A DNA stretch of 42,600 bases from Alphaproteobacteria bacterium (GTDB lineage Bacteria; Pseudomonadota; Alphaproteobacteria; Rickettsiales; UBA8987): positions 1 to 42,600 of the forward strand of contig JAUIEX010000012.1 of assembly GCA_030429725.1 (NCBI GenBank), in the 5' to 3' direction. Below the pieces are notes generated by a model that worked only from the letters and a program-made list of their open reading frames with translations, had not been told where the DNA came from and ran no database searches. Both the position numbers and the translations under genes were made by a program. This document shows positions 31,013 to 40,414 of this stretch, one piece after another. The first letter of the stretch is position 1. Every line of letters starts with the position of its first letter.

Positions 31013-33172
31013 CTAGATTCGGTTGAGTTCTTCCAGAAGCTCATCCGCCGTGGTGATGATCTTGGTGTTCGCCTGGAAAGCGCGTTGTGCCTCAATCAAA
31101 AGGGTTAATTCTTCTGATAGTTCAGTTGTGGCACGCTCCAACGCCCGGACGGAAATCTTTCCAACACCTGCGCCCCCTGCAACCTGCAGAGAGAATTCAC
31201 CTGAGTTATCGGATTGATCAAAGACGTTTCCTTCCTGTGCCGTCAGGCCATTGGCATTAGGGAATGCGGCTAACGGAATCTGGAATACTTTACGCGACTC
31301 ACCGTTACTGAAATTAGCAATCACTTCGCCAATTTCGTTAATTTCCAGGCTGCTGAGAAGACCGGAGCCGGCGCCATTCTGATCGGCAAATTGTACGTTA
31401 TAATTACCGCTAAGCTGGCTGAGGCCGTCTGAAAGGCCAACGCCGGGCAGGCCTGCGGTTCCAAAATCAAAGGAAATGCTGCTGCTTAATGCTTCATTTG
31501 CCCAGACGATGCTAACTGGATTAGTAAGCCCGGCATCCACGTTACGTAATGTGCCGTCACCGTTAAACTCAATATTGCCATAGGCAATCAAGCCATCCTC
31601 CCGGTTGCTGATAAGTTCATCGGGATTAACGGCAACCACTTCCGATGCCCAGAGGTTATTGCCGATTTTTGCAAAATTAACCCGCACATCATGGCCATTA
31701 CCCAGTGAATCAAAAATCCTGATGTTACGGCTGAAATTCGGAGAAATTTCACCGGAGGCCATATTGGAGCTGGGTGAAGTTGGCCCGCCACCGGTGGCGG
31801 CATAGATGGGGTCAATGGTAACATCGGCATAATCAGGCGGTGTGCCGGGAGTGACGGTGCCGCGTGTGAGATCAAATTCCAGTTTGAATGTACCATCATT
31901 GGAGGTGGCATCCTCGTCAAACAGAATAGTTGTCAGTGGATCCAGCGCATAAATCTCTGCCGTGGAAGCATTGGCCGGGCTGTTGACCGTTGCGCCCAGT
32001 TCACCTGTTTCAATGGCAACATTGGCCAGACCCTGCAGGGATGCAAAGCGGTTAGTGCCGGCAGTGGTGGTGACAAAAGTGGCGGGAGCAGCGGTGGCGT
32101 CCATATCCGCTGCGATGGTGCCGGTGACATCCGTAATGGTCATGGCTTCATTAGCATCATCCGGTGCTATCCAGAGGCGGTTATTTGCCACACGTGCGGA
32201 GAGGCCATCAACATTATCAATGGCTTCTGCCAGGGTGCTTAAGCTGTTAAATTCACCCAGATCGGTACTGACCGTTCCCTGATCTTTATAAGTAAAGGTG
32301 AAGGTTCCAACGGAGCCGGTGCCAACAGTAAAATTATCACCATCGGTTGGAACGGTGAAGCGGTCACCGGCGGAGGTGGCACCGAATAGTGGCGTGCCAA
32401 CCGTGACGGCATCGGAGTAGGCTATGCCACCATAGGTGAAGGTGTAAGTATTGCCTGTTCCCAATGTAACGGAAAGTTGATCACCGATGACGATACCGGT
32501 GGCGCCGCCGCCCACCGTACCGGTTTGGATCAGCACATCATCCGCATCAATGCCATAGTTAGCGCCGGATGTATCCGCACCGCTTGGGGTGAACGTATCG
32601 CCCGCGCCTTGAAGAATATTTTCACTGGCGTCCAGGTTCAAACCAAGCTCCACCCGTGTGGTGGCAAATGCCAGACCGGAAATATCCCGCGTGTTCACGC
32701 TTTGCAAACTTTCCAAAAGCTGGCTGGAAGTGGTGTTCTCGTTGCCAATTTCACCGGGGCGTAGGCCTTCATTATCCAGTGGCCATGCCTGAAGGTAATA
32801 GCCGGCCGTGTTGACAAAATATCCCAGATCATCCTGACGGAAAGAACCGGCACGAGTGTAGGTGTAGGAGCCATCGCCAAATTCAGGATTATCTTTGACC
32901 ACAAAGAAGCCCTGACCGGAAATAGCAACGTCCGTTGCAACGCCCGTGCCCTGAATAAGACCCTGCTGGTCAATATTCTGACGGTTTGAACTGGTTGTAC
33001 CTGCACCACCTACCGTGGCGGCATCGGCCGTCACAAGGGATGAGAAGGTTGCTTCACCGGATTTAAAACCAACGGTGGAAAGGTTGGCGATGTTATCACC
33101 GATGATACTAATGGAGCGGCTTTGACCTGTGAGGCCGGATACGCCGGAAAAAAGTGATGATGTTAATGACAT
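31013..33172 (-). CDS. flgE: Flagellar hook protein FlgE
   Basis: Hook subunit of 719 residues, exported by the flagellar type III apparatus. The N-terminal axial segment (SLFSGVSGLTGQSRSISIIGDNIANLSTVGFK) and C-terminal axial helix (IEAQRAFQANTKIITTADELLEELNRI) are canonical. The centre is long and rich in Thr, Gly and Ala, making the protein much larger than the roughly 400-residue enterobacterial FlgE, as in other hooks with extra outer domains. AGGAG precedes the ATG. Last gene of the fliK-flgD-flgE series, 30 bases after flgD. Confidence 0.95.
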   Translation of the reverse strand: MSLTSSLFSGVSGLTGQSRSISIIGDNIANLSTVGFKSGEATFSSLVTADAATVGGAGTTSSNRQNIDQQGLIQGTGVATDVAISGQGFFVVKDNPEFGDGSYTYTRAGSFRQDDLGYFVNTAGYYLQAWPLDNEGLRPGEIGNENTTSSQLLESLQSVNTRDISGLAFATTRVELGLNLDASENILQGAGDTFTPSGADTSGANYGIDADDVLIQTGTVGGGATGIVIGDQLSVTLGTGNTYTFTYGGIAYSDAVTVGTPLFGATSAGDRFTVPTDGDNFTVGTGSVGTFTFTYKDQGTVSTDLGEFNSLSTLAEAIDNVDGLSARVANNRLWIAPDDANEAMTITDVTGTIAADMDATAAPATFVTTTAGTNRFASLQGLANVAIETGELGATVNSPANASTAEIYALDPLTTILFDEDATSNDGTFKLEFDLTRGTVTPGTPPDYADVTIDPIYAATGGGPTSPSSNMASGEISPNFSRNIRIFDSLGNGHDVRVNFAKIGNNLWASEVVAVNPDELISNREDGLIAYGNIEFNGDGTLRNVDAGLTNPVSIVWANEALSSSISFDFGTAGLPGVGLSDGLSQLSGNYNVQFADQNGAGSGLLSSLEINEIGEVIANFSNGESRKVFQIPLAAFPNANGLTAQEGNVFDQSDNSGEFSLQVAGGAGVGKISVRALERATTELSEELTLLIEAQRAFQANTKIITTADELLEELNRI

Positions 33173-33202
33173 GAGAGTTCTCCTTAACTTACTTACATTT
33201 GG

Positions 33203-33928
33203 TTAGACGGTCAGTGCTTTTGCTTCCTGACCAATGAATTTTACATCCTCGACGGGGATTTCCTCGTCGCCGACGACAAGGCGTGATCCGCCCTGATCAA
33301 TTAAAACGCCCTCAACCGTGCCAAGCACATAAGTGGGGACTTCCACCGGGTCGGATGCCGCAGCATTTCTGACGGTAACGCGGACGGTATATTTACCGGG
33401 GTCAACGATGTTGCCTTCTGTGTCTTTGCCGTTCCAGACAATGCTGTGATGGCCGGAGGTGCGCTCGGCGTCGCCGACATAGACCAGATTGCCCGCCTGA
33501 TCCGTGACATTATAGAAGGCGTAATCATAGGGCTGGGAAAGCTCATAGCTGAAGCGTGTGGTGCCGTTTTCCACCAGTGTGACCTGTTCGCCCAGCACTT
33601 CCACCTGCTTGCCAACATAGGAAACCAGACCGGCAGCATCATTCACATTCTGCGAGGCAATGAGCTGATCCAGTTTTTCATTTGTGGCAATGGCCTGTTC
33701 CACGCTGGAAAGATCTGCAATTTGCTTGGTGAATTCCGATGAATCCTGTGGTTCCAGCGGGTTCTGATTTTTCAGCTGCGCTAAAAACAAAGTAAGGAAT
33801 GTTTTGAGATCATTACCAAAAGAAATTTCGTTGCTTTTACTGCTACCGGCGGCCTCAAGGGCTGCACTTCCCTGAGTGGTTTTCCCCAGCTGTGGGATGG
33901 TGTTGGTTACTTCTGTTATATCTGCCAT
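33203..33928 (-). CDS. flgD: Flagellar hook cap/scaffold protein FlgD
   Basis: FlgD, 241 residues, caps the growing hook and directs FlgE assembly. The conserved N-terminal FLTLFLAQLKNQNPLEPQDSSEFTKQIADLSSVEQ lies at about 45-79; the C-terminal half has the FlgD Tudor/Ig-like region (GHHSIVWNGKDTEGNIVDPGKYTVRV). GGAGAG precedes the ATG. It lies between fliK and flgE. Confidence 0.95.
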   Translation of the reverse strand: MADITEVTNTIPQLGKTTQGSAALEAAGSSKSNEISFGNDLKTFLTLFLAQLKNQNPLEPQDSSEFTKQIADLSSVEQAIATNEKLDQLIASQNVNDAAGLVSYVGKQVEVLGEQVTLVENGTTRFSYELSQPYDYAFYNVTDQAGNLVYVGDAERTSGHHSIVWNGKDTEGNIVDPGKYTVRVTVRNAAASDPVEVPTYVLGTVEGVLIDQGGSRLVVGDEEIPVEDVKFIGQEAKALTV

Positions 33929-33949
33929 GGTTCTCTCCTCATGTTCTTT

Positions 33950-35473
33950 CTAAGCTGAAATATCCAGCGCTCGGTTGCTGACATAGCGCAGGGATAAACC
34001 CTCTAAATCATTCGCAATTTCATTCACAAGTGATGGGTTATAGCCTGTGCCAAGCGATTGTTTATATTGCTGGCTGCCATGTTGTTGGGCGAAGGCGTTG
34101 CCGCCGCCGTCACGCAGGTTAAACTGCATGTTACTTGTATCTGCCTTGATGCCGGCATCGTTTAAGGCGCGTTCAAGCATGCGCGCATCACGCTGAAGAA
34201 TATCAAGTGTTTCCGCATTATCGGCGCGGATAATAATATTCGCGCTTTGGTGGCGCATCACTTCAATCTGAATATCCACTTTGCCGAGATGTTCGGGCGT
34301 GAGTTGAATAGAAATTTTCTGGTCACCACCTGCCAGTGCTTTGGTGATCTGAACGCTGACCTGATCTGCCGGAGTGGCTTGTGTTGGTTGCTGCGGATTG
34401 TGGTTGAGCATGAACTGGCCATGTGCGCGTACCACATCACTCATGGGCTGTGTTGTTACCGGCGGCTGGTGGCCGGAAGTTCCATTGAGTATGGCTGGTG
34501 ATGATTCAAGCGCGCTATCCGGCAAGCCGGCCTGGGCAATAATGGGCTTGGTGAAGTTATGAACTGCCCCGGTTGCCTGCAATGAAGAGTTTTGCGATTG
34601 CTTGCCCAGACCCAGCACTTCTAATAATGCATCTTTGCGTGAGGTGGCGGTGGGTTTAGCATCATCGGAAGATGAGGCTTTGGCCACGCCGGCAAAGGGA
34701 GTGATTTTTGCCGTTGCCAGCAAAATGTCCTGATCCTGTTGGGCAAGATCCGCGTTGCTGATTTTAATGGGGGGAGTGATTTGCGTTGCAGCAGCGGCCT
34801 GTTGCTGAGTGCCCGCATTGCGTGAGGCAAAAGCCTGCTGGGAAAGCAAGGCGCTTTCAACCTCGCTTTGAGTCTCGGACGCCTTGATAAAGGCTGCATT
34901 GGCATTCGCATTATTGGTTGCCGCATCAGGGAGTTTAGCGAAGGGCTGAGCTGGTTGCGTGTTAGCCTGCGCTTGTTCCGGCGGCACTTGTGGCTGCGCG
35001 GCTTGCTGCGCATAAGGCGCGGTTAAGGGCGCTTGAGGCTGGATGCCATTTAAAGCATCCAGCTCGGCAAAGGCGGCGTCAATGCCGTTAGTTTTAGCCT
35101 GTGATTCCTGTGACTGGAAGGATGATTTGAGGGCGGATTGCACCTCCCCGAGCTTGGCGGTGATGGAATTGAGCAATTTGGTATCATCAATACCAGCTTG
35201 TTCCCATGCTGCCAGTAATTGCTGCAGTTGTTCCTGCTGTGGTGCTGTTAATGATTGAATATCAAGAGTTTGTAGAAGCTTTAACAGGGCGGAGGTATCA
35301 CCACCTTCCACAAGGTTGGAAGGATTGGAAAGGGAAGAGAACAGCGAGGAAAACTCACCCGCTGTAGTGGATGGTAATGCACCCCCGGCCTGTGCCGAAT
35401 TTGAGAAAAGCGCACCGACAGAAGCCCCTTGGTTGGGGGCGATGTTTAAAAGATTGGTCAATAACGCATTCAT
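33950..35473 (-). CDS. fliK: Flagellar hook-length control protein FliK
   Basis: FliK of 507 residues, the molecular ruler that measures hook length and switches export to filament proteins. The long Gln/Ala-rich middle (about 100-360) is the ruler region; the C-terminal Flg_hook domain is marked by KISIQLTPEHLGKVDIQIEV (about 385-405) and LERALNDAGI. ATG at 35473 is chosen (GTG at 35485 also in frame). A sigma-54 promoter lies just upstream. Confidence 0.88.
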   Translation of the reverse strand: MNALLTNLLNIAPNQGASVGALFSNSAQAGGALPSTTAGEFSSLFSSLSNPSNLVEGGDTSALLKLLQTLDIQSLTAPQQEQLQQLLAAWEQAGIDDTKLLNSITAKLGEVQSALKSSFQSQESQAKTNGIDAAFAELDALNGIQPQAPLTAPYAQQAAQPQVPPEQAQANTQPAQPFAKLPDAATNNANANAAFIKASETQSEVESALLSQQAFASRNAGTQQQAAAATQITPPIKISNADLAQQDQDILLATAKITPFAGVAKASSSDDAKPTATSRKDALLEVLGLGKQSQNSSLQATGAVHNFTKPIIAQAGLPDSALESSPAILNGTSGHQPPVTTQPMSDVVRAHGQFMLNHNPQQPTQATPADQVSVQITKALAGGDQKISIQLTPEHLGKVDIQIEVMRHQSANIIIRADNAETLDILQRDARMLERALNDAGIKADTSNMQFNLRDGGGNAFAQQHGSQQYKQSLGTGYNPSLVNEIANDLEGLSLRYVSNRALDISA

Positions 35474-35494
35474 AATTTTTCTCACCCAACTACA

Positions 35495-35510
35495 TGCAGG
35501 TGGCGTGCCA
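35495..35510 (-). promoter_or_regulatory. Sigma-54 (RpoN) promoter of fliK-flgD-flgE
   Basis: On the minus strand TGGCACG (35504-35510), four bases CCAC, then CTGCA (35495-35499). GG and GC are ten bases apart, as sigma-54 requires, and the match to TGGCACG-N4-TTGCA misses one base. A start near 35484 leaves about 11 bases before the fliK ATG. Confidence 0.8.
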
Positions 35511-35647
35511 ATTAGAGATTAAAAATATAACTATATGATTTTTAATAATAAAAAAGATTCTATTATTCTTGTTAGGTAAGTTTTTGATGTGGCGTGCGAG
35601 ATATTTTTGGAAATAAGGGCAAAAAATTCCACTTGTCATACTCTCAG

Positions 35648-35676
35648 GTGACAGTTTGTATCAGGTTGACTATATA
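35648..35676 (+). promoter_or_regulatory. Predicted promoter of the DUF3108 gene (leaderless)
   Basis: GTGACA (35648-35653), 17 bases, TATATA (35671-35676), six bases, then GTG at 35683. Confidence 0.5.
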
Positions 35677-35682
35677 CGCAGG

Positions 35683-36582
35683 GTGAAAGCAAAAAAATTT
35701 TCAGTATTGTTTCTTCTTCTGCTGATGGTGGGCTGCAGCCATGCGCCGGAAAAACAAACCGCCTTGGTTGAAAACCCGGTGGATGAAGTGAGAAATGAAT
35801 TAAGCGGCATGAAGCAGGCCGCACCCGGCAAAGCCCCACGGATAAGGAAGGTATCTTCGCCATACCCCGATGCGGTGGAGCATTTTGAAGTCTCCTGGCT
35901 TGGGATGCATGTGGGAGATGTGGTGGTGGAAGTTGCCAGGGAAGGAGGGTACTGCACGATCAGGCTTTATGCGCAGGCATATGGTGTGGCCAATCTGGCG
36001 ACAAAGTTTAAAGCACAGGGATCAAGCAAGGCGCGTTGCAGCGGGCGGCAAGTGAAGCCCTTAATGTTTGAGATGAGCCATCAATTGCGTGGTAAGAAGC
36101 GTGTTCAGCGTTTGGAGTTTAATGATAATGGCGAGCTAAAGACTGAAGAGGTAAACCCACCGGACAAGGATTGGAAGCGGCCAAAGGTGGCGGATGCTGA
36201 TAAAAAAGGGGCAATTGACCCGCTGAATGTTGTATTTTTAGTGTATCAGCATATTGATAAATGGCAAAAAGGCGGCTCACCGGCTTTGAAAGCAAACGTG
36301 TATGACGGGCGTAAATTGGTGGAGTTTGCGTTGAGTATACAGGGTGAGAAATCGTCAGATACTTATGAAATACAGATGACAAACCACTATCTTGCCGGGG
36401 TAACGGATCGTGAAAAAGAAAACCGCGCCAAAGGGGATCCTGTGGTGACAATGGTACTGGATGATATGCTGTTAACGCCCATTTACGGGAAGGGAGTTTC
36501 CAGCGAAGGGGCGGCTTCTCTGCGGCATGTAAGGCAATGTAAGGATTTTGATGATTGCATTAAAAGCTTAAAGCAAAAATAG
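35683..36582 (+). CDS. DUF3108 domain lipoprotein
   Basis: About 299 residues. A short basic N-terminus (KAKK), hydrophobic core and lipobox LMVGCSHA mark a lipoprotein. The rest matches DUF3108: HFEVSWLGMHVGDVVVEVAREGGY, AQAYGVANLATKF, KKRVQRLEF, and a DPLNVVFLVYQ segment; this periplasmic beta-rich family has no settled function. GTG at 35683 is preferred because a promoter-like sequence ends six bases before it; an in-frame TTG at 35656 with AGGTG upstream would add nine residues. It converges with trxA on a shared terminator. Confidence 0.8.
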   Translation: MKAKKFSVLFLLLLMVGCSHAPEKQTALVENPVDEVRNELSGMKQAAPGKAPRIRKVSSPYPDAVEHFEVSWLGMHVGDVVVEVAREGGYCTIRLYAQAYGVANLATKFKAQGSSKARCSGRQVKPLMFEMSHQLRGKKRVQRLEFNDNGELKTEEVNPPDKDWKRPKVADADKKGAIDPLNVVFLVYQHIDKWQKGGSPALKANVYDGRKLVEFALSIQGEKSSDTYEIQMTNHYLAGVTDREKENRAKGDPVVTMVLDDMLLTPIYGKGVSSEGAASLRHVRQCKDFDDCIKSLKQK

Positions 36583-36588
36583 CGGCAT

Positions 36589-36615
36589 AAAAAAGGCCGC
36601 ATAAGCGGCCTTTTT
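36589..36615. terminator. Bidirectional intrinsic terminator between DUF3108 gene and trxA
   Basis: AAAAAA-GGCCGC (36589-36600), loop ATAA, GCGGCC-TTTTT (36605-36615). T-runs occur in both directions. Confidence 0.9.
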
Positions 36616-36633
36616 AACAGTTTCTTGGTATGG

Positions 36634-36954
36634 TTAACCAAGTTCACCATCCAACCATTCGGACAATGCACCTTTTGGTAAAGCACCAACTTTTGTGGCG
36701 GCCGGTTTGCCATTTTCAAAAAGAATCAGCGTTGGAATACCCCGAACACCGTGCTTGGAAGGTGTTTCCGGATTTTCATCAATATTCATTTTAACGATTT
36801 TGACTTTATCCGCTTTTTCCTGAGCAAGCTCATCAATAATCGGACCCAACTGGCGGCATGGTCCACACCATTCTGCCCAAAAATCCACCAAAACCGGCTT
36901 ATCGGATGAAAGCACATCCTGTTCAAAATTTGCATCAGTCACTGCATCGGCCAT
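36634..36954 (-). CDS. trxA: Thioredoxin 1
   Basis: Thioredoxin of 106 residues, the cytosolic disulfide reductase for ribonucleotide reductase and other targets. The redox motif WCGPC is at 29-33, with VDFWAEW before it and the conserved cis-Pro loop [15 protein letters not shown] precedes the ATG by about six bases. It follows addA on the same strand (65-base gap), the common alphaproteobacterial addA-trxA order. Confidence 0.97.
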   Translation of the reverse strand: MADAVTDANFEQDVLSSDKPVLVDFWAEWCGPCRQLGPIIDELAQEKADKVKIVKMNIDENPETPSKHGVRGIPTLILFENGKPAATKVGALPKGALSEWLDGELG

Positions 36955-37019
36955 AAATTATCTCCATTGTTTACCTGATCCTATATGTGGCGCTGCGTGC
37001 TACAAGTCAAGCCACGGGA

Positions 37020-40000
37020 TTACATTTGATTGCCGGTTCTTAGCTGCTGGAGCATTTCTTGTTCTGCGATGTGGGTTTCTTCGGTTGTGATGGTCTGCCA
37101 TTTTTCTTCGTCCAGCCAGAATAAGTGGCACTTAATGGGTAAGGTTGGGTAAAGCGGTTGCAGCAATTTTTGATAATAAATCAATTGGGTGGCGTAATAA
37201 GAATATTTTTCCGTGGAGGAATGCCCGGTTTTATAGTCAATAATATGAATAATTTCCGGCGTTTCGACCAATACATCAATGATGCCTTTAACACTGCGTT
37301 GGTTGAGTGTGCCATAGACGGTTTGTTCCACCAGCAAACGGCCTTGTGTAAGGCAGGCTTGAAATTCAGGATGCTGCCAGCAGGAGACGGCTTGCGCGGT
37401 GATGGCCTCCCGCATGGCGGGGCTGAGGTGCGGCGGCAAGGGTGCTGCCTGAAGCGCCGCAGATGTGATAGGCTGGCCGGTGATATATTGTGCGGCACAG
37501 CGTTCCATCATGTGATGCAGAATAGTGCCACGGCTGGCGGCGTCCATCACCGCTTGCGGAGGTTCATCATTTTGATTGGCTTCGAATAACGCCGGCTGTT
37601 TCTGTGCCATTAGCCCGGTAACGGAGACCGGAGTGGGAGTGATGCCGGAAGGTGCAGATTTCTCCCAGGTGACGGGCGGTGAAAATGCGTCCGGTTGAGA
37701 GGCGGCAATTTCATTGATGTTGGAACCCAGCTCTTGTGATGTGAGGAAGTGAGTGGTGTTATTTGGGTAAGCAATGCCGCCATTGGCAAGTTTTTGTGCG
37801 TCATTATGCGCATCGGTAAGTTGGTGCATGACAGATTGCATGACGGTGTACCAACTTGATTTTGAGAGATTTTTTTTAGTATATCCCGTGATGTAGCATT
37901 CATCTTTAGCACGGGTGAGGGCAACATAAAGCAGGCGGTGATATTCCGCTATATTTTCATTATTCAGTGTATCTTTGAGTGATTTTACGGCGCTGCTGTG
38001 AAATTTTTCACCGCCGGGAAAGATAGGAAGGTTATTGAAGGAATAGATGCCGTCACTATCAGAGCGGGAGCCACGCTGCGCATCGGCCAGAATCACAATG
38101 GGGGCTTCCAGCCCTTTGGCGCCATGCACGGTGCTGAGTGTCACATGGCCGGGGGCATTGCTGTTACGCTTAATGCTGTGTTTATTTTCCTGAACCATGC
38201 GGATAAAGCCGTGCAGGGCAGGTGGGTTATTTTGGAGATACTGCACCGCCATTTGCTGTAAAATTTGTAGAATATCATCAGTTTCATCCGAAAATTCCTC
38301 ATAGAATGACGACATGATGGATGGGTTATTTTGAAGATTTGTGATGATTTCGATGGCGGTTTTTCCATGAAATTCTTCACGGTAAATCCGAAGGCGATCG
38401 GCAATTTCTAAAAGCGCTGCCGATTGTTGAACACGCTGCCACAGGCTTTCTGCGCCGCGATCCCATGCCAGATGAAAAAGCTGCTCTTCGGTGACGCGGA
38501 AGAAAGCGGACTTTAAGAGGTTGGCAAGGTTCAGATCATCATCCGGCAGGCAGATAAATTGCATCAGCGCCAGAATATCTAACGTAATGAGATGCTCGGC
38601 AATTGTCAGTCGATCCAGCCCGCTGCAAGGCACGCGATGGTGCCTTAATGCCCGAATCAGGGAAGGCAATAAAGGTTGCCGCTTTTGTACTAAAATCAAG
38701 ATATCTTGTGGCTCAACGGGTTTCCCTGTGGCGCTGTTGAGGCGCTGATGCTTTAGCCATTGTGCTATTTCCGAGGCCAGCAGATCGGCATGTTGCTCAA
38801 TATTATTGGTGATGGTGGGTGTTTGTGCTGTTGATTTTTCCAGCGTGGTCAGTGGCCAGAGGCAAACTTTTCCCTGCGTGCCCGTGCGGTGCGGTGTGTG
38901 GGTTTGTTTGGGCAGGTAATCGGAAATTTCCGCTAATGTGGCATCCACCACGTCAAGGATGGCTGGTGTGGAGCGGAAGGAGGTTTGCAGCGAAACGGCC
39001 GCAAAATGCTGTGAAGAGGCTTTTGATTTTTCAGCATAATAGCCTGACTCGCTGGCGAAAATTTCAGGATGAGCGCCCTGAAAACGAAAGATAGATTGTT
39101 TTTCGTCCCCAACAACAAATAGGGTGCGCGGAGGGGTGCCATCTTCCTGATATGTAAAAATTTCCGCCATCAGGTTTCGGACAATTTGCCATTGCTGCCG
39201 GCTGGTATCCTGTGCCTCGTCGATGAGAACATGGCTGATTTTATTATCCAATCGGAAGAGCACCCATGGCATCATATCGCTTTGTTGAAGGAGTTCGGAG
39301 CTTTTATCGAGCAGGCTTTGATAGGTCAGAAAATGATGCTGTTTGAGCGTGTTATCATATTCTTTTTTTAGAGTTTTTCTTAGCGATAGAAAGGCCAGTG
39401 TATGCGTCCGGCAGTGGCAGGCAGCAATGGTTTCTATCGCCGCTTTCGCACGTAAATGCAAATCATCGAGATAGGAACAAATTTCCGGGTGCTTCTTTCT
39501 GCGGCTGGCGGCATAAGGCGGTTTGGTGCGGAGTGCTTTGCAGAGGGCAGTAAATGTGGCGCTTCTTTCCGCGATGCCGGCATTGGATGAGTGCGCCCAT
39601 TGCCGCATGGCATCGTATGTTTTGGTATCTTTCGCGGTGGGGTTTTCCTGCAGGATTGTGATGGCCTGATGCCACTCTGTGCCGGAGTTGAGAATATGTT
39701 GATTAAGTGCGGCGATGGTGGTCTCAATTGTTGCTTCCGGCGGGATTTCGAGGAAATTAGAAAGCAGTTGAAACATATTTTCTTCACTGAGATCAGGCGC
39801 AATAGAAGGCTGATCCAATTGCTTGAATAAAAGGGATTTAAGGTTGTTTGAAGCGGTGACAGTTAACAATGTGGCCAGCGCTTCTGATGGTGAGCCGCTG
39901 ATGAAGCCAGACCAGCATTGCTCTTTAAGGTGCTCAATGGCGGTGTCATCCGCCAATGTGGTTTGCGGAGAAATGCCGGCTTCCAGTGGGAATTGTGACA

Positions 40001-40388
40001 GAAGCTTTTGGCAAAAACTATGAATGGTTTGAATTTGCAGGCGGCTGTTTTGATCCACCAGTGTCAGATAAAGATTGCGTGCCAATTGGAGCGTGGATTG
40101 GGAGGGTGGCGTGCCTTCGAGTAAAGTGAGCGTTTCGGATAACTCTGATTCCGGGATCACCGCCCATGCTTCTAATGCCTTGAAAAGCCGCTCTTTCATT
40201 TCACTGGCGGCGGCGTTGGTATAGGTGAGGCAGAGGATATTTTCCGGTGGTGTTTGACGCAGCAGAAGCCGAAGGAAGCGATTGACCAGCACGCGGGTTT
40301 TGCCCGTTCCCGCATTAGCGGAAACCCAGATGTGATGTTCCGGATGGGTGGCGGAAAATTGATCCGGCGTTGGTGAGAGTGCTGACAT
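37020..40388 (-). CDS. addA: Double-strand break repair helicase-nuclease AddA
   Basis: AddA, 1122 residues, UvrD-type helicase with a C-terminal nuclease that, with AddB, resects double-strand breaks for RecA. Walker A SANAGTGKT is at 23-31, followed by LCLTYTNAAASEM; VLIDEAQDTSRQQW marks Walker B; the SF1 motif LSTVHGAKGLEAPIVIL and YVALTRAKDECYI follow; the nuclease core GIIDVLVE and IIDYKTG lies near the C-terminus. Complete. Odd: addB is not adjacent; the upstream gene (26 bases) is NDUFA9-like. No clear Shine-Dalgarno precedes the ATG. Confidence 0.95.
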   Translation of the reverse strand: MSALSPTPDQFSATHPEHHIWVSANAGTGKTRVLVNRFLRLLLRQTPPENILCLTYTNAAASEMKERLFKALEAWAVIPESELSETLTLLEGTPPSQSTLQLARNLYLTLVDQNSRLQIQTIHSFCQKLLSQFPLEAGISPQTTLADDTAIEHLKEQCWSGFISGSPSEALATLLTVTASNNLKSLLFKQLDQPSIAPDLSEENMFQLLSNFLEIPPEATIETTIAALNQHILNSGTEWHQAITILQENPTAKDTKTYDAMRQWAHSSNAGIAERSATFTALCKALRTKPPYAASRRKKHPEICSYLDDLHLRAKAAIETIAACHCRTHTLAFLSLRKTLKKEYDNTLKQHHFLTYQSLLDKSSELLQQSDMMPWVLFRLDNKISHVLIDEAQDTSRQQWQIVRNLMAEIFTYQEDGTPPRTLFVVGDEKQSIFRFQGAHPEIFASESGYYAEKSKASSQHFAAVSLQTSFRSTPAILDVVDATLAEISDYLPKQTHTPHRTGTQGKVCLWPLTTLEKSTAQTPTITNNIEQHADLLASEIAQWLKHQRLNSATGKPVEPQDILILVQKRQPLLPSLIRALRHHRVPCSGLDRLTIAEHLITLDILALMQFICLPDDDLNLANLLKSAFFRVTEEQLFHLAWDRGAESLWQRVQQSAALLEIADRLRIYREEFHGKTAIEIITNLQNNPSIMSSFYEEFSDETDDILQILQQMAVQYLQNNPPALHGFIRMVQENKHSIKRNSNAPGHVTLSTVHGAKGLEAPIVILADAQRGSRSDSDGIYSFNNLPIFPGGEKFHSSAVKSLKDTLNNENIAEYHRLLYVALTRAKDECYITGYTKKNLSKSSWYTVMQSVMHQLTDAHNDAQKLANGGIAYPNNTTHFLTSQELGSNINEIAASQPDAFSPPVTWEKSAPSGITPTPVSVTGLMAQKQPALFEANQNDEPPQAVMDAASRGTILHHMMERCAAQYITGQPITSAALQAAPLPPHLSPAMREAITAQAVSCWQHPEFQACLTQGRLLVEQTVYGTLNQRSVKGIIDVLVETPEIIHIIDYKTGHSSTEKYSYYATQLIYYQKLLQPLYPTLPIKCHLFWLDEEKWQTITTEETHIAEQEMLQQLRTGNQM

Positions 40389-40414
40389 GGCCGGGGTCTT
40401 TCGCCTGCCTGTGT

